Assembly: GCA_003242505.1 (NCBI GenBank)
Contig: QGUP01000088.1
Span: 1-7,667, forward strand
Direction of reading: 5' to 3'
Length of the DNA stretch: 7,667 nt
Source of the DNA: Bacillota bacterium
GTDB taxonomy: Bacteria > Bacillota > Sulfobacillia > Symbiobacteriales > ZC4RG38
The notes beneath the pieces were generated by a model that made no database searches, was not told where the DNA came from, and saw only the letters and a list, made by a program, of their open reading frames with translations. The translations under genes were made by a program, and so were the position numbers. Positions 6,299 to 7,667 of this stretch are shown here, piece by piece (the first letter of the stretch is position 1; each line of letters begins with the position of its first letter).

Positions 6299-6326
6299 GG
6301 AGGGCGCGCCGAGGAGGGCGCGCCGA
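6299..6326 (+). repeat. 14-bp perfect tandem duplication
   Basis: GGAGGGCGCGCCGA occurs twice in direct succession, each copy holding the palindrome GGCGCGCC. It ends immediately before the A run and the bidirectional terminator. Confidence 0.8.
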
Positions 6327-6332
6327 AAAAGG

Positions 6333-6363
6333 AGAACCCACCTGCGGGCAGGTGGGTTCTTTT
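6333..6363. terminator. bidirectional terminator between the small membrane protein and the RRM gene
   Basis: AGAACCCACCTGC and GCAGGTGGGTTCT form a near-perfect 11- to 13-bp stem with a tiny G-rich loop. On the plus strand TTTT follows; on the minus strand TCTCCTTTTT follows. It therefore fits termination for both the convergent small membrane protein gene and the RRM gene, whose stop lies 23 nt away. Confidence 0.85.
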
Positions 6364-6385
6364 CGTTCGCGGGCTCAGGACAGGC

Positions 6386-6643
6386 TCAGAACCGGCGCTG
6401 CCGGGGCTGGGCCTCGTTCACGGTGATGGGCCGGCCGCCGAGCAGGGTGCCGTTGAGGGCCGCGATGGCCGCTTCCGCGTCCTCCGCCGCCACCTCCACA
6501 AACCCGAAGCCCCGGGAGCGCCCCGTCTCCCGGTCGGTGATGATCCGGGCCGAGACCACGTGGGCGTACTGGGAGAAAGCTGCGACCAGCTCCTCCTCGG
6601 TGGTGGCCCAGGGCAGGTTGCCGACATACAGGGTCTTGGTCAT
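6386..6643 (-). CDS. RRM-domain RNA-binding protein (glycine-rich RNA-binding type, bacterial Rbp)
   Basis: An 85-aa protein made of a single RNA recognition motif, the size of bacterial Rbp proteins, which bind single-stranded RNA and are often cold- or stress-inducible in cyanobacteria. RNP2 is LYVGNL at 5-10 and RNP1 is RGFGFVEV at 44-51, with aromatic RNA-stacking residues Tyr6, Phe46 and Phe48 all present. The beta-alpha-beta-beta-alpha-beta order fills residues 3-77, with a short basic tail QPRQRRF. The ATG follows AGGAAGGA at 4 to 6 nt. Upstream is a long leader of roughly 180 nt with a strong hairpin (6697-6729). The gene is monocistronic, ended by the terminator at 6333-6363. RNA targets are unknown. 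Confidence 0.92.
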   Translation of the reverse strand: MTKTLYVGNLPWATTEEELVAAFSQYAHVVSARIITDRETGRSRGFGFVEVAAEDAEAAIAALNGTLLGGRPITVNEAQPRQRRF

Positions 6644-6696
6644 CGGTTCCTTCCTCCCCAGATTGGAGGATTGCAGCGGGGGCCCCCGGACGTAGA

Positions 6697-6729
6697 AACG
6701 GTACCCAGGCTACGAGCCCGGGTACCGTT
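6697..6729 (-). promoter_or_regulatory. hairpin in the leader of the RRM gene
   Basis: AACGGTACCC and GGGTACCGTT form a perfect 10-bp stem; past one A/C mismatch the stem continues with GGCT/AGCC around an ACG loop. It lies 54 nt upstream of the RRM start codon. No T run follows on either strand (TTTCTACG on the minus strand), so a classic intrinsic terminator is unlikely; a 5' UTR control or mRNA-stability element is the better reading. Confidence 0.6.
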
Positions 6730-6816
6730 CGCACTCGGAGTTCTTGGGACGAAACCCGAAATGGAGCAGCGGGACTCATCACCATGGGCGCCTATTTTGT
6801 TGTGACCCAACCCCGA

Positions 6817-6822
6817 TACAAT
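6817..6822 (+). promoter_or_regulatory. possible -10 element of the 2H phosphoesterase gene
   Basis: TACAAT is a good -10 hexamer in an AT-rich patch (about 6791-6840) of an otherwise GC-rich window. Upstream TTTTGT (16-nt spacing) or TTGTTG (14-nt spacing) are poor -35 matches, so this is tentative. It would give a leader of about 125 nt. Confidence 0.35.
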
Positions 6823-6833
6823 CCTTTGAACTT

Positions 6834-6862
6834 ATCTTACCAGGTTCCGCCCCGGCGCGCAA
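6834..6862 (-). promoter_or_regulatory. possible promoter of the RRM gene
   Basis: On the minus strand TTGCGC (6857-6862), a 17-nt spacer and TAAGAT (6834-6839) fit a sigma-A promoter with partial consensus matches. Transcription from about 6827 would give a leader of around 180 nt containing the 6697-6729 hairpin. It overlaps head-to-head with the possible plus-strand promoter, so the patch may be a divergent promoter region. Confidence 0.4.
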
Positions 6863-6953
6863 GGGGGAGTTGCACCGGACAGGAGCACCGGCTCAGGAGG
6901 GATGGGCCGCCCCGGGGCAGAATGGAGTGAAGGACCCGGGGAGGTCGTCGCCC

Positions 6954-7487
6954 TTGTCCCGACCCGTCTACGCCTATGGCATCGTGGTCCTGCCGCCCCC
7001 GGACCTGCGCCGGCAGGTGATGGCCCTCAGGCGGCAGCACCCGGTGCTCCACGCCAGCGGGCCGCCGCACATCACCGTCAAGTCCCCGTTCCTTTTCCGG
7101 GGCACCGGCGCCTGGGTCGCGGAGATCCTGGAAGAGGTCTGCGCCCGGCACCAGCCCTTCGAACTGGAACTGGCCGGGCTGGCCTCCTTCGGCACCAGCG
7201 TGATCTACATCCCGGTGGTCCCCTGCCAGCCTCTCCTGGACCTGCACCACGACCTGGTGGAATCCCTGGCAGGCTATGTCGAGACCCTCAACGAGAAGTA
7301 CGAGGGGGCCGGCTACACCCCGCACCTGACGGTGGCCGACCACCTGACCCCCGAAGACTACCAGCTGGCCCGGCAGCTCCTCCAGGGGTGGTACCCCCGG
7401 GGCCGGGTCTGGGTGGACCGGATCCACCTGCTCCGGGGCCGGGGACGGTGGGACATCACCCGCAGCTTTCCCCTGGGAGACCCGTGA
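6954..7487 (+). CDS. 2H phosphoesterase / 2'-5' RNA ligase family protein (YjcG-like)
   Basis: The 177-aa protein carries the two HxT motifs that define the 2H phosphoesterase superfamily: PHITVKSPF with His39 and Thr41, and PHLTVADHL with His124 and Thr126. These form a symmetric active site acting on 2',3'-cyclic phosphate or 2'-5' phosphodiester bonds in RNA or nucleotides. Length and the opening YAYGIVVLPPPDL suit the YjcG/LigT-like bacterial branch, whose physiological substrate is unsettled. The start is TTG at 6954, with GGGGAGG at 6939-6945 upstream; the in-frame GTG at 6927 lacks a ribosome site and the region further upstream reads as non-coding. The gene stands alone, followed by a hairpin and a convergent LysM gene. 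Confidence 0.82.
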   Translation: MSRPVYAYGIVVLPPPDLRRQVMALRRQHPVLHASGPPHITVKSPFLFRGTGAWVAEILEEVCARHQPFELELAGLASFGTSVIYIPVVPCQPLLDLHHDLVESLAGYVETLNEKYEGAGYTPHLTVADHLTPEDYQLARQLLQGWYPRGRVWVDRIHLLRGRGRWDITRSFPLGDP

Positions 7488-7555
7488 CCCCACTGCGCAT
7501 GGAGCGCCTGCTCGCCCGGGCCTCCAGGGCGGAGGGGAGCCCCGGGGCAGACGCA

Positions 7556-7597
7556 GAGGCACCGGTTCGTCCGCCGAACCGGTGCCTCCTTGTCTTA
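7556..7597 (+). terminator. terminator between the 2H phosphoesterase and LysM genes
   Basis: GAGGCACCGGTTCG and CGAACCGGTGCCTC form a perfect 14-bp stem around loop TCCGC, followed on the plus strand by CTTGTCTT. On the minus strand the tail is GC-rich, though the hairpin lies only 6 nt after the LysM stop and may still define that transcript's end. Confidence 0.8.
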
Positions 7598-7667
7598 GTG
7601 GGGCATCACCGGGATGAGGAGTGTCTGGCCGGGGAAGATCCAGTCGGGCGACCGAAGCCGGTTGAAC
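7595..7667 (-). CDS. LysM-domain protein, C-terminal end only
   Basis: The last 23 residues before a TAA read FNRLRSPDWIFPGQTLLIPV and then MPH. This is the end of a LysM repeat (consensus N-L-SPD-I-PGQ-L-IP), a peptidoglycan- or chitin-binding module. The protein therefore ends in LysM; the rest, including any hydrolase domain or signal peptide, lies beyond the right edge. Such proteins are usually secreted or wall- or spore-associated in Bacillota. Confidence 0.82.
   Translation of the reverse strand, partial: FNRLRSPDWIFPGQTLLIPVMPH

Overview
The window is very GC-rich (about 70% by eye) and its genes nearly always end codons in G or C. Gram-positive-like ribosome binding sites (AGGAGG or GGGGAGG) often precede GTG or TTG starts. 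Gene content points to a thermophilic, high-GC member of the Bacillota, in the style of Thermaerobacter or Symbiobacterium-like lineages: a GSAM-type HemL, a YjcG-like 2H phosphoesterase, a LysM protein, and above all an OapA-like membrane protein. The exact genus is inference.

Layout. 1-443 (-): N-terminal part of a ketopantoate reductase, running off the left edge. 578-1906 (+): a glutamate-1-semialdehyde aminomutase family enzyme with its own promoter, ended by a strong hairpin at about 2019-2058. 2106-2723 (-): a 205-aa four-helix membrane protein that I identify as OapA, the protein partner of OLE RNA. About 2815-3463 (-): a 650-nt stretch with no credible protein but dense RNA-like inverted repeats, immediately upstream of oapA and on the same strand. 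I call it a candidate OLE RNA (ornate large extremophilic RNA). A sigma-A-like promoter lies at 3471-3499. 3647-4529 (-): a monoacylglycerol-lipase-like alpha/beta hydrolase. Divergent from it, 4647-5921 (+): an MFS transporter, then 5988-6215 (+): a 75-aa two-helix membrane protein whose end lies in a 20-bp tandem repeat. A bidirectional terminator at 6333-6363 separates this from 6386-6643 (-), an 85-aa RRM RNA-binding protein with a long leader carrying a hairpin. 6954-7487 (+): a 2H phosphoesterase (LigT/YjcG type). After a hairpin, 7595-7667 (-) is the C-terminal tip of a LysM protein.

Working together. The tightest functional unit is OLE RNA plus OapA. In known Bacillota these form a membrane-bound ribonucleoprotein complex tied to Mg2+ homeostasis and to cold and alcohol stress. 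Here the pair sits between hemL, a lipase and a transporter rather than in the isoprenoid/DNA-replication cluster (folD, xseAB, ispA, dxs) where it is often found. The other genes look like independent single-gene or two-gene units, each bounded by a visible hairpin or by divergent or convergent arrangement.
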